The position numbers were made by a program, and so were the translations under genes. The notes under the pieces were generated by a model. The model was not told the DNA's origin, ran no database searches, and saw nothing but the letters and a program-made list of their open reading frames with translations. Shown here piece by piece: positions 1 to 5,477 of a DNA stretch of 6,166 bases. The stretch comes from an uncultured Ruminococcus sp. (lineage in GTDB: Bacteria > Bacillota > Clostridia > Oscillospirales > Ruminococcaceae). The DNA is taken from assembly GCA_947174965.1 (NCBI GenBank), contig CAMWKY010000135.1, forward strand, positions 1 through 6,166, given 5' to 3'. Numbering within the stretch: position 1 is the first letter of the stretch; the number at the start of each line of letters is the position of its first letter.

Positions 1-371
1 TTTTTAAGATATTTCTGCACTTCCGGACGGATTTTCAGTGATTTCATATCTTCCTCCAGAATGGGTATAAATGCCTCAAAAAATGCTTCAACCAGGAGTT
101 TTCCACCGTCCACCACTGAAAACGGATTCTCACCGTCAAATGCAGGTGTGCAGATGTCAGTGTCGAAGATGTTGTTTATGATTTCACCGTATTTTCTGCC
201 CATTTTAGCGATATTGTCCTTGTTTATTTCGTCCCTGATTTTATCAATTTCAGACAATGTGTTATCTATTTTATCAAGCATATCAGGACTGAGTTTTACA
301 CGGATTACCTTGCTTTCATCGCCGTTCACAACGTATTCCTTAAAGTTCTTTTTAAAGTTTATTGATTTCAT
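1..371 (-). CDS. Partial phage tail gene, tail assembly chaperone-like (runs off left edge)
   Basis: An open frame starts with ATG at 371 and continues without a stop to the window edge, giving 123 visible residues beginning MKSINFKKNFKEY. The start is well supported: AAAGGAG lies 7 bases upstream, embedded in the last codons and stop of the preceding gene, with only 4 bases between the two genes. The visible protein is charged and helical (SPDMLDKIDNTLSEIDKIRDEI), followed by a segment ending IFDTDI and then FDGENPFSVVDGG leading into a helix. This pattern, a helix pair and then a short NP/G-rich turn, recalls the small tail assembly chaperone-type proteins (DUF6673-like) encoded before tape measure genes. 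That assignment rests on remembered family patterns and position, not on a search. A minor tail or other small structural protein is the alternative. The major tail protein that usually comes before the chaperone is not seen. Confidence 0.5.
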   Translation of the reverse strand, partial: MKSINFKKNFKEYVVNGDESKVIRVKLSPDMLDKIDNTLSEIDKIRDEINKDNIAKMGRKYGEIINNIFDTDICTPAFDGENPFSVVDGGKLLVEAFFEAFIPILEEDMKSLKIRPEVQKYLK

Positions 372-375
372 TTTT

Positions 376-780
376 TCACTCCTTTTTCAATTCGTATTCT
401 TCAAAAATCTGCATCTGATAGCGATAATCAACGATTTTGTTTTCGTCTGGAATCTCGTACAGCATACCATTTTCAGCAGAAATTTTTGTTATTTTTCCGT
501 TGTCAATTTCAATATTTTTCTGATTTTCAAGCCATAGTGTCAGATTCAAAAGTGCGGAACTGTTCGACAATCTTTCAAAGTCGTTGATACTGCTGAAAAC
601 GGCATAAAACAGAAAAGAATGCTGTCTTTTCTGATTGCCGAGAATGTCGGTTTTAAGCAGCATATCACCTACTGATGACAGACTGAAACTTTCAGGCATA
701 CTTCCTGTAAAATCAATATGAAGTTCAGAAATCCCCGAAAAACTGCCTAAAACCTGTTTTACTTTTTCTATCACGTTCAT
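376..780 (-). CDS. Tail terminator-like / minor capsid protein
   Basis: This 134-residue protein begins MNVIEKVKQVLGSF. Its start codon overlaps the stop of the upstream gene (ATGA, 777-780), and AAAAAAGGAGG lies 7 bases upstream. Its layout matches the small tail-terminator family of Clostridia siphophages: an N-terminal helix, a strand region (ISELHIDF), a central segment QHSFLFYAVFSS, then a helix DFERLSNSSALLNLTLWLE and a C-terminal strand region (VDYRYQMQIFEEY). Proteins of this family cap the tail tube or join it to the head. Relatives are sometimes mislabelled 'chloramphenicol resistance protein' in databases; nothing in the sequence suggests a resistance function. Position after the Minor_capsid_2-like gene fits the usual gene order. 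The assignment is by pattern and position and no catalytic motif is expected. Confidence 0.65.
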   Translation of the reverse strand: MNVIEKVKQVLGSFSGISELHIDFTGSMPESFSLSSVGDMLLKTDILGNQKRQHSFLFYAVFSSINDFERLSNSSALLNLTLWLENQKNIEIDNGKITKISAENGMLYEIPDENKIVDYRYQMQIFEEYELKKE

Positions 781-1106
781 TTGTATGCCTCCTTTTTTGC
801 CCCTGCAAGAATACGAAATTTATAATGTTTTTTCGTTGTTTCAAACCAAAGTCGTGTGCCTTTTGGATTTCCACGATTTTTACGTGTTGTTGCATCATAA
901 TAAGTATGAGGTGCAAAACGTTCAGTATAAATCAGTTTTCCTGCTTCGGGATTTTTAAGTGCATCACGTAATTTTCCCGATTTTGCGTATTTTGTGGGTG
1001 CAACAGGAACAAATTCATTGAGATATTTCATGCAGTCTGAATCAACAGATTTTTGTGCATCTTTGAAATTTTTCTTTTTGTCCGGAAGTTTAAATATCAG
1101 CTTCAT
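777..1106 (-). CDS. Minor capsid / tail completion protein (Minor_capsid_2-like)
   Basis: This 109-residue basic protein starts MKLIFKLPDKKKNFKDAQ. It contains FVPVAPTKYAKSGKLRDAL (a 'YVP..TG.LR.S'-like segment), then GKLIYTERFAPHTYYDATT (the 'pYA..yY' element), and ends LWFETTKKHYKFRILAGAKK. This order of elements is that of the Minor_capsid_2 family, the Gram-positive counterpart of HK97 gp10-like proteins, which act at the head-tail joint. Length fits the family. Translation starts 4 bases after the TGA of the upstream gene, with AGGTGA overlapping that stop as the ribosome binding site. Its own stop overlaps the start of the next gene. Family membership is recognised from memory of the conserved pattern; the exact structural role is inferred from homologues. 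Confidence 0.75.
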   Translation of the reverse strand: MKLIFKLPDKKKNFKDAQKSVDSDCMKYLNEFVPVAPTKYAKSGKLRDALKNPEAGKLIYTERFAPHTYYDATTRKNRGNPKGTRLWFETTKKHYKFRILAGAKKEAYK

Positions 1107-1110
1107 TTAA

Positions 1111-1737
1111 TCACCTCGCTGAAATTATGATGTCATTTTCCCGTTTTTCTACTGAATTTATAACAGCAAAATTATTATATTTTTTTCTGAAATCAGCCAT
1201 ACTTTCTGAAACTTTCTGCTCATCTGATGTATCAAATTCAAAGTCGCATATTTCAGGAACAACATAGTCCCCAACTTTCGGAAACCACGTAAAATCGGTA
1301 TTATTTACTGCATATATCTGAATATCAAGACTTTCATTCTTCATTTCGCCTGCTTTGTCACGAATAAAACTTCTGTTATCAAAAAACAGCACATCACTGT
1401 AAATATGACGTTTAAAATCTCTGTTGTCGAAAAAAGTACAGTTTCCATTTGGAATCAGTTCTTCAACAGAAATCTTTTTATGCCAGCAAAGCGGAATATT
1501 CGCTTCAATTCCCTGAATTTCTTTACTGACAGTATGGAATTTTTTGTTAAAAAACTCTACTTTTTTATTTGTCCAGTCATGTAAATCACCTTTCGGGACT
1601 GCAAGCGTATATGTCATTATTTTACTACTCCCGATTGCAGAATCCGACAAAACAGGTTCACCAACAAGTACGTTCTCAACAACTTCAATATTGCCGTTAA
1701 TATGCAGTTTTATAGGGATTCCTTTAATCATCTGCAT
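1111..1737 (-). CDS. Head closure protein (Minor_capsid_1-like) with extra C-terminal half
   Basis: The open frame could start at 1782, but that would overlap the upstream gene by 59 bases. The ATG at 1737 is preferred because GTGGAG lies 10 bases upstream and the overlap falls to 14 bases. A second ATG at 1731 is also possible. The 208-residue product begins MQMIKGIPIKLHING. Residues 3-92 carry the Minor_capsid_1 pattern: GIPIKL, then VVENVLVGEP, MTYTLAVPKGDLHDW, KKVEFFNKKFHTV, and NIPLCWHKKISVE. Proteins of this type close the head below the adaptor ring. Residues 97-208 form a second part (TFFDNRDFKRHIYSDVLF, LDIQIYAV, WFPKVGDYVVPE) that resembles a separate small protein often encoded beside Minor_capsid_1 in related phages, possibly DUF6751-like. 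It may therefore be a natural fusion. The N-terminal assignment is good and the C-terminal one weak. Confidence 0.72.
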   Translation of the reverse strand: MQMIKGIPIKLHINGNIEVVENVLVGEPVLSDSAIGSSKIMTYTLAVPKGDLHDWTNKKVEFFNKKFHTVSKEIQGIEANIPLCWHKKISVEELIPNGNCTFFDNRDFKRHIYSDVLFFDNRSFIRDKAGEMKNESLDIQIYAVNNTDFTWFPKVGDYVVPEICDFEFDTSDEQKVSESMADFRKKYNNFAVINSVEKRENDIIISAR

Positions 1738-2140
1738 TGTTATACATCTCCACTGCTCCGTAAGTTTGATGGATAATTCCAAGTTCTTTCAGTTCATTTC
1801 TAAGGAAATATAAATTCTGTCCTGCATTGAGATATGTCATTGAAACACTATATCCCAATGCCGACTGAGAACCCTGTGAAACTGTTGACGGCACGTTTTC
1901 CATGCTGTCAACAGCTCTGAGAACGGACTGAATTACAACGCTTTTTACAGCATTTCTGTAATCTTCGCCAAGAAGTTCGTCATTTATCATATCGTCAATA
2001 TTTCTGCTATATTTTGTGGCAATAATTCTTAATTTTGAACTTGCCGTATCAAGTAAATTTTCAACGGCGGTCAGCTGTGAATCTGTAAATTTTTTTCCAA
2101 GTGCAGTTATATCGCTGATTTCTGCATAGCGGTTTCCCAT
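1724..2140 (-). CDS. Head-tail adaptor (phage Gp19/Gp15/Gp42-like)
   Basis: This 138-residue, mostly helical protein starts MGNRYAEISDITAL, followed by FTDSQLTAVENLLDTASSKLRIIA, then a long helix RNAVKSVVIQSVLRAVDS, and then SQSALGYSVSMTYLNAGQNLYFLRNELKELG. This is the signature of the Gp19/Gp15/Gp42 adaptor family: an N-terminal 'y..i.di' strand-helix, a 'LL..AS..lr' helix, the 'v..vv..vv.Ra' helix, and a G-x-S-x-S-x-T motif before 'L...E...LG'. Family members form the ring that sits under the portal. Its start overlaps the stop of the capsid gene by one base (TAATG). The nearest purine-rich site (AGAGGAAG) is rather distant, so translation is probably coupled to the capsid gene. The family call is from recognised pattern and matches the position directly after the capsid gene. 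Confidence 0.82.
   Translation of the reverse strand: MGNRYAEISDITALGKKFTDSQLTAVENLLDTASSKLRIIATKYSRNIDDMINDELLGEDYRNAVKSVVIQSVLRAVDSMENVPSTVSQGSQSALGYSVSMTYLNAGQNLYFLRNELKELGIIHQTYGAVEMYNNADD
1748..1753 (-). promoter_or_regulatory. Ribosome binding site deciding the start of the head closure gene
   Basis: GTGGAG, read on the minus strand inside the last codons of the upstream adaptor gene, stands 10 bases before the ATG at 1737. The longer reading from 1782 has no comparable site and would overlap the adaptor gene deeply. This is why the shorter start is chosen. Confidence 0.55.
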
Positions 2141-3045
2141 TATTCATCATCTTCCTCTGTGACTGCTTTTATAAGCGAGAATGCCGATTTATCCAGTATT
2201 CCCCAGCCGATATACGCCTCTGAACGAAGTACAATTTCATTCGACTGTTTGAGGTCGCCCTGACCGTCAGGATTTCCGTATTCGATTATTTCCAGTGGAA
2301 TATTGTCGGCATATCCCCAGCGGAAACAGTTCGCAAAATCACCGACAATTGCACGTATATCGCTTGAATTGAATGAAACAGTATTATTTATGTCAGCGTT
2401 CATTCCTCCAAAATTTTCGGGATTATTGCCGAATCTGTATTCAGGATAAATAGGGATATGTGAATCAGCCGTTTTCATTTTACCAAGTACCGAACCAAAT
2501 ACAGGAGACATTGCAATACCTGTTACAATTCCGTCAGCGTCCTGAATCGGTTTGACAGCATCATCAATGTTGTCATCAGGAAAAGTCGGATTATATTTGA
2601 TTATATTTGTCACTGCCTTATCAAAACAATTGTTTCCGATTATCGACGAAGCTGTTTTCGTTGCAGGATTAAGACCATGAATTGCAGCAATATCAAGTCC
2701 ACGAGCGATTTTTTTAGCGAATCCGTCAGAAAAAGCAGAAAGATACGGAAGTTGTTTTTCTTCAGAAAGATGTACAAATTCATCTGTAACTCTGTGCTGG
2801 TAAATGAATTTGTACGGCTGGATTATCACGGGTTTCAAATCCGCTTCGCCTGCTGGTTTATTGCCTCCTTCACCGACAATTGAAACTTCGCCGTCCATTG
2901 TGAAAACGAAAGTTTCAGTGCCTGCAAACGGCATCGGGGAAGCTCCACAGAGTTTTGCAAGTGTTGAGTGACCTTTTACCTTGCTGATAATTTCCTGTGT
3001 TAATTCAGGTCTGAAAAGTGTTGATGAAGTTGTTTTTGTTGCCAT
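2140..3045 (-). CDS. Major capsid protein, HK97 fold
   Basis: This 301-residue protein begins MATKTTSSTLFRPEL and has the layout of HK97-type capsid proteins of Clostridia siphophages: an N-arm (ELTQEIISKVKGHSTLAKLC), a short strand region (ETFVFTMDGEVSIVGEGGNKP), the E-loop (DLKPVIIQPYKFIYQHRVTDEFV), a long spine-like helix (YLSAFSDGFAKKIARGLDIAAIHG), then P- and A-domain segments with GIAMSPVFGSVLGKM and DIRAIVGDFANCFRWGY, ending in strands IVLRSEAYIGWGIL. There is no roughly 100-residue N-terminal delta domain, which agrees with a separate scaffold gene just upstream. AAAAAGGAGT lies 8 bases before the ATG, and 17 bases separate it from the scaffold stop. No protease gene is visible, so maturation cleavage is not indicated. 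The capsid call is firm. Confidence 0.9.
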   Translation of the reverse strand: MATKTTSSTLFRPELTQEIISKVKGHSTLAKLCGASPMPFAGTETFVFTMDGEVSIVGEGGNKPAGEADLKPVIIQPYKFIYQHRVTDEFVHLSEEKQLPYLSAFSDGFAKKIARGLDIAAIHGLNPATKTASSIIGNNCFDKAVTNIIKYNPTFPDDNIDDAVKPIQDADGIVTGIAMSPVFGSVLGKMKTADSHIPIYPEYRFGNNPENFGGMNADINNTVSFNSSDIRAIVGDFANCFRWGYADNIPLEIIEYGNPDGQGDLKQSNEIVLRSEAYIGWGILDKSAFSLIKAVTEEDDE

Positions 3046-3062
3046 AATTTTTTACTCCTTTT

Positions 3063-3446
3063 TTAATTGTTGAGTTCGTGAAGCATTTCTAAAAATGCCG
3101 ATTTTCCGTTGTTTTCTGAATGTGTTTCTGTTGAAAATTTAGGCTGATGTGTATTGTTTGCCGTTTTGATATATCCGGACAATTTTTCTGCATCTGCCCT
3201 TATTTCTGATTCTGTTTCACCTGAAAGACGTTCTGAAAGTTCGTAAGGAAGTCCTGTTTCATAAGCAATTTTTGACCTTAATAAACTGCGTTCATGAGAC
3301 AGATTTTTTGATTTCAAATCAGCAATTTCTTTTTCCTGAACACCGATTTTTTCATTAAGTTTTAATGCTTCATCAGGCGGAATATAGCCTTTTATAGCTT
3401 CATTGAAATCCTCCTGAGTTTCAATAATTTTAAATTCTTCTGGCAT
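3063..3446 (-). CDS. Phage scaffold protein (DUF4355-like)
   Basis: This 127-residue protein begins MPEEFKIIETQEDFNEAIKG, followed by a charged coiled-coil-like segment (residues about 27-50, LKLNEKIGVQEKEIADLKSK). Next comes LLRSKIAYETGLPYELSERL, then GETESEIRADAEKLSGYI. The linker NNTHQPKFSTETHSENNGKS is polar and probably disordered, and the protein ends in a short helix, AFLEMLHELNN. The 'A...GLP.ELa.rL.G.teeEi..DAe.l' block is typical of DUF4355-type scaffolds encoded immediately before HK97-type capsid genes. The C-terminal helix is the likely capsid-binding end, by analogy with other scaffolds. It is short for the family. AAGGAG directly follows the TerL stop and lies about 9 bases before the ATG, so the TerL-scaffold junction is clean, with 12 bases between genes and no trace of a portal gene. 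Confidence 0.8.
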   Translation of the reverse strand: MPEEFKIIETQEDFNEAIKGYIPPDEALKLNEKIGVQEKEIADLKSKNLSHERSLLRSKIAYETGLPYELSERLSGETESEIRADAEKLSGYIKTANNTHQPKFSTETHSENNGKSAFLEMLHELNN

Positions 3447-3458
3447 AAAAATTTCTCC

Positions 3459-4700
3459 TTAATAAGTTATAATCTGTTTCTTTTTTTCCTTTGAATTTGC
3501 ACAAATCCAGTGAGCAAGACTTACTGATTCAAGAAGTGAAATATCTGCACCCTCCAGAATTGAAGTATATCCGAAACCGCCAGACGAACCTATTGCACGG
3601 TGTTCACAGTTTGCGACAGCCTGAGCAAGTGACAGCTGATTTCCGTGACATATACTTCCCTCAAAAAGCTTGCGTTCAAAAAGTGCGTTTGCCTCAATAA
3701 CTTCCGGAACTTTCGGCAGAACAGCTTTACATTTCACTCCGGCATTTTTCATATCATCAACAAGAATGGTCTGATTGCCTGCACCGTCAATAACCACTTT
3801 TTCGGCGAAATTACTACGCAGAAAAGCAATTATCCAGTCATTTCCGTCACGTACCGGACGGCAGTCAATAGCCTCAATAAAAATTTTGCCGTCTGTCGTT
3901 TTTACTGCAACGGAAAGCGAAACATTTGCAGTTGATTTTGCGTATTTCACACCGAAAAACAACCGCTTTTTCTGTGGCAGTTCAGGTATGCCGTCAACTG
4001 CGTACTGCTCCCATTCTTCACGGCTTATAGCTGATTTCTGGTTATATTGCAGCCACAATCCAAGACGCTGGATATTGTCGTCAACAGTATCTTTTCCCAG
4101 TTCTGAGCGGATTGTGCGTTCACTCAAAATAAAGCCAAGTGACGGATTTGTTTCATACCATAAATCAGGATTATGTGCATTTGTCAGTGCCGGAACAGAC
4201 CATTCTGCCCAGCCTGCATCTTCAGAATTACCACCAAGAATATCACGTCTGAGCAATAAAAAAACAGTTCCGGAAGAAACTGCTGTAGGTGGTGTTCCAC
4301 ACATTAAAGTCTGCGGATTTTTTGAATCGGTAACAACATATTTTAGTGCTGATTCCTGGTCGCCTGTATACTCCTGTGCTTCGTCAATAATGAGCAAGTC
4401 ATAGCCCTCACCAAGACCGCCCTTGCTTGAACGTGTACGGAAATTTATAACTCCGTCACCGCCAAGCCATTCAATATGCTCCAGCCCCATCTGCTTTGTG
4501 GTTTTGAAGTCTTCGCCCTCTGTAAATCCTGCTTTTGCAAGACGTTCAATAATCTTTTCCCAAGCATTATGTGAAGTTGTCGTGCGGTGTGCAGTGTACA
4601 GTACTCTTTCGTCGTGAGTTATGGCATAAATCGCACGCATTATCAGGATTTCGGATTTTCCGTTGCGCCGTGGGATTGACCAGCCGAATTTCATATGCAC
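3459..4700 (-). CDS. terL: Terminase large subunit, ATPase and nuclease part, after an in-frame TGA
   Basis: This open frame of 413 residues starts with GTG directly after an in-frame TGA (4701-4703). It reads VHMKFGWSIPRRNGKSEIL, with the Walker A-like element IPRRNGKSE at residues 9-17. Walker B with the catalytic acid is DLLIIDEAQEY (residues 101-111), and TLMCGTPP (131-138) fits the coupling motif. The C-terminal nuclease domain runs from KRLFFGVKYAK (about 245) through VVIDGAGNQ (303-310) and SSGGFGY to EGADISLLES (383-392), ending KKQIITY, the usual end of this Clostridia terminase group. The protein cuts concatemeric DNA and pumps it into the prohead through the portal. The gene before the TGA supplies the missing N-terminus in the same frame (4874-4704), so full length would be 471 codons. 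Weak GAAGAAA is the only purine-rich stretch before the GTG, and ATG at 4694 is an alternative restart. Whether this part works alone is unknown. Confidence 0.85.
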   Translation of the reverse strand: MHMKFGWSIPRRNGKSEILIMRAIYAITHDERVLYTAHRTTTSHNAWEKIIERLAKAGFTEGEDFKTTKQMGLEHIEWLGGDGVINFRTRSSKGGLGEGYDLLIIDEAQEYTGDQESALKYVVTDSKNPQTLMCGTPPTAVSSGTVFLLLRRDILGGNSEDAGWAEWSVPALTNAHNPDLWYETNPSLGFILSERTIRSELGKDTVDDNIQRLGLWLQYNQKSAISREEWEQYAVDGIPELPQKKRLFFGVKYAKSTANVSLSVAVKTTDGKIFIEAIDCRPVRDGNDWIIAFLRSNFAEKVVIDGAGNQTILVDDMKNAGVKCKAVLPKVPEVIEANALFERKLFEGSICHGNQLSLAQAVANCEHRAIGSSGGFGYTSILEGADISLLESVSLAHWICANSKEKKKQIITY

Positions 4701-4724
4701 TCATTGTTTTTCTTCATTGAGTGC
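4697..4724 (-). repeat. Inverted repeat enclosing the premature TGA of TerL
   Basis: Read on the minus strand, GCACTCA (4724-4718) pairs perfectly with TGAGTGC (4703-4697). Beyond an A-A mismatch, two more pairs (TG with CA) extend the stem around the A-rich 8-base loop AAGAAAAA. The TGA stop and the following GTG codon both lie in the 3' arm. As RNA it would be a 7-bp stem with an internal mismatch. No T-run follows, so it is not a terminator. A role in restart or read-through is speculation. Confidence 0.5.
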
Positions 4725-4874
4725 CATAATATCCTCAAGCATTAGTTCCTGCCATTGCTGTGCAGTGCGTCCTGATTTATTGTAGATTTCAACCGCTTCT
4801 GTTCCGAGCGAATCGGTATACGGCAGTATTACGGCGGTTGTCGGGGTCTGCCTGCCAATTCTTTTTTCATTCAA
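4701..4874 (-). pseudogene. terL: N-terminal part of TerL, separated from the rest by TGA
   Basis: From a TTG at 4874 the frame reads 57 residues, beginning NEKRIGRQTPTTAVILPY after the initiator. It continues with TDSLGTEAVEIYNKSG and RTAQQWQELMLEDIMALNEE, and stops at TGA (4701-4703). The pattern 'P.t..v.LPYt...G.eAi.lY...GR.aq.WQ..ll.dila.ne' is the normal N-terminus of the adjoining terminase. It is in the same frame as the main TerL reading frame (174 bases, exactly 58 codons), so a single base change in the TGA would restore one protein. Relatives typically read 'DGLWVH.K.GYS.PRRNGK' here, which places a tryptophan (TGG) at the TGA. GGAGGGAG lies 7 bases before the TTG. The ATG four bases further in is in another frame and stops after 13 codons. 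No small terminase precedes it. It may be a true nonsense mutation, a read-through site or a sequencing error. Confidence 0.8.
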
Positions 4875-4878
4875 TTTA

Positions 4879-4886
4879 CTCCCTCC
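4879..4886 (-). promoter_or_regulatory. Ribosome binding site for the TTG start of TerL
   Basis: GGAGGGAG lies just after the HNH stop codon and 7 bases before the TTG at 4874. It decides in favour of the TTG start, because the nearby ATG is in a frame that closes after 13 codons. Confidence 0.7.
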
Positions 4887-4887
4887 G

Positions 4888-5229
4888 TCATAGATTTTTC
4901 CAGTCGAAAGTCAACGGCAGAACACGATTTGAAATAAGCTGTGGAGTATTGTCAAACGTTTGTTTTTCCACGATTTTATCAGACTTCTGTCTGTTACAGG
5001 TCATGTGTGCGAGTTGCAGATTACCCAGTTCAGACGGGTGACCGCCCTTTGATACAGGTATTATATGGTCAATGCACGGACTTAGAGGGTGCGGAAATTT
5101 AAAGCTGAAATCAACGGATTTTCCGCATATTCCGCACACTCTCTGACTTGCATAAATTTTCTTTTTATTTGATTCAAACTGTGAACGCTGTGGTCCGTTG
5201 TGGTCGGGTCTTACGTTTGGTTTCGCCAT
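4888..5229 (-). CDS. HNH endonuclease, terminase-associated
   Basis: This 113-residue protein starts MAKPNVRPDHNGPQRSQFES and carries a clear HNH nuclease core: a zinc-binding CGIC (C32, C35), then CIDHIIPVSKGGHPSELGNL with D54-H55, N70, H75 and C78 (LQLAHMTCNRQKSDK). The first His of the ββα-metal fold is H55, the Asn is N70, and the last His is probably H75 or its neighbourhood. HNH proteins encoded next to the terminase take part in DNA packaging and cleavage in several phages (HK97 gp74 is the studied case). Here it sits directly before TerL, with 13 bases between its stop and the TTG start, in the place where HNH and then a small terminase are usual. AAAGGAG lies 8 bases before the ATG. 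The stop is TGA; reading through would add only three residues before TAA. The family is certain, and the packaging role is inferred from position. Confidence 0.88.
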   Translation of the reverse strand: MAKPNVRPDHNGPQRSQFESNKKKIYASQRVCGICGKSVDFSFKFPHPLSPCIDHIIPVSKGGHPSELGNLQLAHMTCNRQKSDKIVEKQTFDNTPQLISNRVLPLTFDWKNL

Positions 5230-5250
5230 TGTTTCAGCTCCTTTCAGGGA

Positions 5251-5275
5251 TATAAAAATAAGGCTTAAAGCCTTT
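5251..5275 (-). terminator. Possible weak Rho-independent terminator after the 44-residue ORF
   Basis: On the minus strand, AAGGC, TTTAA and GCCTT form a short hairpin (5274-5260) followed by ATTTTTATA. It overlaps the stop codon of the small ORF and lies about 20 bases before the HNH ribosome binding site. The stem is short, so it may only weaken transcription into HNH and TerL, or have no function. Confidence 0.4.
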
Positions 5276-5408
5276 ATCTGCGGTATTTTCTTGTCTTTCC
5301 ATAGTGCTTTCTGCGAAGTATGTGACTGACATATTCAGAATAATCAGTAATAAAACTTTCCTCAACACAAAGTTCAAACAAAGCACTGTTATAATGCGGT
5401 ATGTACAT
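5274..5408 (-). CDS. Small 44-residue protein of unknown function
   Basis: A complete short frame reads MYIPHYNSALFELCVEESF, then ITDYSEYVSHILRRKHYGK, and ends TRKYRR before TAA. It is supported by one of the best ribosome binding sites in the window: AAGGAGG, with GGAGG 6 bases before the ATG. The N-terminal part is neutral to acidic with one helix-like segment (SALFELCVEESF), and the last 14 residues are strongly basic (LRRKHYGKTRKYRR), which would suit nucleic-acid contact. It lies between the terminator of the upstream operon and the HNH gene, where a small terminase or other packaging helper might be expected, but it is far too short for a normal small terminase. I do not recognise the family. 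Coding status is inferred from the ribosome binding site and position. Confidence 0.55.
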   Translation of the reverse strand: MYIPHYNSALFELCVEESFITDYSEYVSHILRRKHYGKTRKYRR

Positions 5409-5419
5409 TTTTAACCTCC

Positions 5420-5434
5420 TTAAAATGCTTTTAA
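5420..5434. repeat. Perfect palindrome TTAAAA-TGC-TTTTAA
   Basis: A six-base inverted repeat with a three-base spacer lies directly before the AAGGAGG of the 44-residue ORF and overlaps its first bases. It could be a weak operator or simply AT-rich sequence. No convincing -35/-10 pair is seen around it. Confidence 0.3.
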
Positions 5435-5444
5435 AACATAATTT

Positions 5445-5468
5445 AAAACGCCCTTTTAAGAGCGTTTT
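5445..5468 (-). terminator. Rho-independent terminator, possibly bidirectional
   Basis: AAAACGC (5445-5451) pairs with GCGTTTT (5462-5468). After one mismatch the stem continues inward for two or three more pairs around a TTTA loop. It begins 10 bases after the stop of the 63-residue gene and comes before the next operon, so on the minus strand it ends the MuF-like transcript. The T-run lies within the stem on this strand. On the plus strand it is followed by AATTTATTTTTA, a better tail, so it may work in both directions. Confidence 0.65.
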
Positions 5469-5477
5469 AATTTATTT

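Noticed and set aside
61..537. A 158-residue hydrophobic-looking frame on the plus strand
   Set aside because: It overlaps two minus-strand genes with good ribosome binding sites and family features. The Phe/Leu/Ile-rich reading is what Lys/Glu/Asp/Asn-rich genes give on the opposite strand.
3775..4404. A 209-residue open frame on the plus strand
   Set aside because: It lies wholly antisense to the recognisable TerL sequence, has no ribosome binding site or family pattern, and its composition is that of a reverse-frame shadow.
4701..4703. Global use of TGA as a tryptophan codon (recoded phage)
   Set aside because: Several other genes (ends at 376, 777, 1111, 4888 and 5683) stop at TGA with the next ribosome binding site or start adjoining, all recognised tryptophans use TGG, and no other recognisable gene carries an internal TGA.
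4704..4713. A-rich slippery stretch before the TGA as a programmed frameshift
   Set aside because: The run has only five A residues before C and is out of register for a classic slippery heptamer. The downstream part is in the same frame as the upstream part, so a shift would not join them.
4697..4724. Selenocysteine insertion at the TGA
   Set aside because: A bacterial SECIS hairpin should lie just 3' of the TGA, whereas here the TGA is in the 3' arm of the stem. Selenocysteine makes no sense at this position of a terminase.
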